The notes under the pieces are model-generated. The model was given only the letters and a program-made list of their open reading frames with translations. It was not told where the DNA came from and made no database searches. The translations under genes and the position numbers were made by a program. From contig CALLHT010000126.1 of NCBI GenBank assembly GCA_938009335.1, forward strand, positions 1-6,989: a stretch of DNA of 6,989 bases. The letters are read 5' to 3'. This stretch comes from an uncultured Rhizobiaceae group bacterium. Its GTDB lineage: Bacteria > Pseudomonadota > Alphaproteobacteria > Rhizobiales > Rhizobiaceae. Below are positions 6,512 to 6,989 of this stretch, piece by piece (the first letter of the stretch is position 1; the number at the start of each line of letters is the position of its first letter).

Positions 6512-6584
6512 TTGGCCCGAAATTTAGCGAGACAATATCTCTAACCGCAATCAGCTGCAAATCTCTAATTTACTTGCGGGCCAA
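6512..6584. repeat. Long-range inverted repeat spanning the DUF3108 stop and helicase leader
   Basis: TTGGCCCG (6512-6519) and CGGGCCAA (6577-6584) are exact reverse complements 57 bp apart. The next inner bases also pair imperfectly (AAATTAG with CTAAATTT, after a 5-nt bulge). Inside, GAGA (6529-6532) and TCTC (6538-6541) can form a small nested hairpin. In minus-strand RNA the structure would start in the last codons of the DUF3108 gene and end 10 nt before the helicase AUG. No U-run follows, so it is not a standard terminator. Confidence 0.4.
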
Positions 6585-6989
6585 AATAGTTAGGTGACGC
6601 AACAAAGCGACCATATTTGGTGCCGACCCGGATCTGAATTGGCGTAAAGACACTGACGCCAGCCATAGGCGCAAGCCAAATTTCCATGTTCTTGTTGGCA
6701 GCCATCTCTTTGACCGAGCGGTGATTTTTCTTGTGTCCCGCAACCGGCACGTAGCGCATTTGGCATACATAGGCATTGCCATTGTAGCCATTTGTTTTTA
6801 TGGGCTTTGTGCTTTTGTAACGCAACTGAATGTCGTAACGCGTTTCACCATCGAAGACTGGAAACCGTTGGTTGCAGACTTTAGAACCATTTCGAGCATC
6901 CGCCCCTGACATTGGCACAATCAGGGTGCTGACGGGGTCCAGTACTTTGGCCATATGTTGTGCTTGAACAGGCACGTAATTGGGAGCAA
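6565..6989 (-). CDS. DUF3108 domain protein, C-terminal part (5' end outside window)
   Basis: The frame stays open to the right edge, so the gene begins outside; the GTG at 6975 is internal, since in-frame codons for APNY precede it. The visible 141 residues carry VLDPVSTLIVPM, then a Cys before FPVFDGETRYDIQLRY, then AYVCQMRYVPVAGHKK and MEIWLAPMAGVSVFTPIQI. This is the pattern of the DUF3108 family, usually exported alphaproteobacterial proteins of unknown function. The two cysteines are conserved in the family as I recall it and might form a disulphide in the periplasm, which is inference. It is followed after 63 bp by the helicase gene on the same strand. It ends with TAG at 6567-6565. 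No function can be assigned. Confidence 0.85.
   Translation of the reverse strand, partial: APNYVPVQAQHMAKVLDPVSTLIVPMSGADARNGSKVCNQRFPVFDGETRYDIQLRYKSTKPIKTNGYNGNAYVCQMRYVPVAGHKKNHRSVKEMAANKNMEIWLAPMAGVSVFTPIQIRVGTKYGRFVASPNYFGPQVN

Overview
The window looks like a housekeeping and stress-response chromosomal segment from an alphaproteobacterium, most likely order Hyphomicrobiales (Rhizobiales), of moderate GC (roughly 45-50% by eye). The evidence is the protein set: an RpoH2-type sigma factor, a CarD/CdnL protein, an FdxA-type seven-iron ferredoxin, an Hsp15-like S4 protein, a SUV3-like helicase with a long basic tail, and a DUF3108 protein. As I recall, this neighbourhood recurs in rhizobia-like genomes. 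No transposon, phage, CRISPR, toxin-antitoxin or RNA gene was found.

Layout, left to right. At 1-864 (+) is the 3' part of an M48-family metalloprotease gene with a LysM-like tail; its catalytic HExxH region lies off the left edge. It converges on the minus-strand genes that fill the rest of the window. In their direction of transcription (right to left) these are: the 3' end of a DUF3108 gene (6565-6989, cut by the right edge), a SUV3-like DEAD/DEAH-type helicase (3676-6501), an S4-domain Hsp15-like gene overlapping it by the ATGA arrangement (3275-3679), fdxA (2825-3163), carD/cdnL (1912-2475) and rpoH2 (920-1786).

How they may work together. The helicase and S4 genes form a tight pair that probably acts on RNA and ribosomes. 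fdxA, carD and rpoH2 are separated by longer gaps with their own signals, so they are probably independent units: an electron carrier linked to redox stress, a regulator that stabilises RNA polymerase-promoter complexes, and an alternative sigma factor for heat or oxidative stress. A strong intrinsic terminator after carD isolates rpoH2, so the rpoH2 promoter should lie in the roughly 70 bp between them, which also contains a perfect 8-bp-arm palindrome.

No clearly novel system is visible. The points worth a second look are non-coding: the palindrome before rpoH2, a paired TCCGGA site and an imperfect palindrome upstream of carD, a hairpin between the S4 gene and fdxA, and a long-range inverted repeat that bridges the end of the DUF3108 gene and the helicase leader, which lacks a recognisable Shine-Dalgarno sequence.
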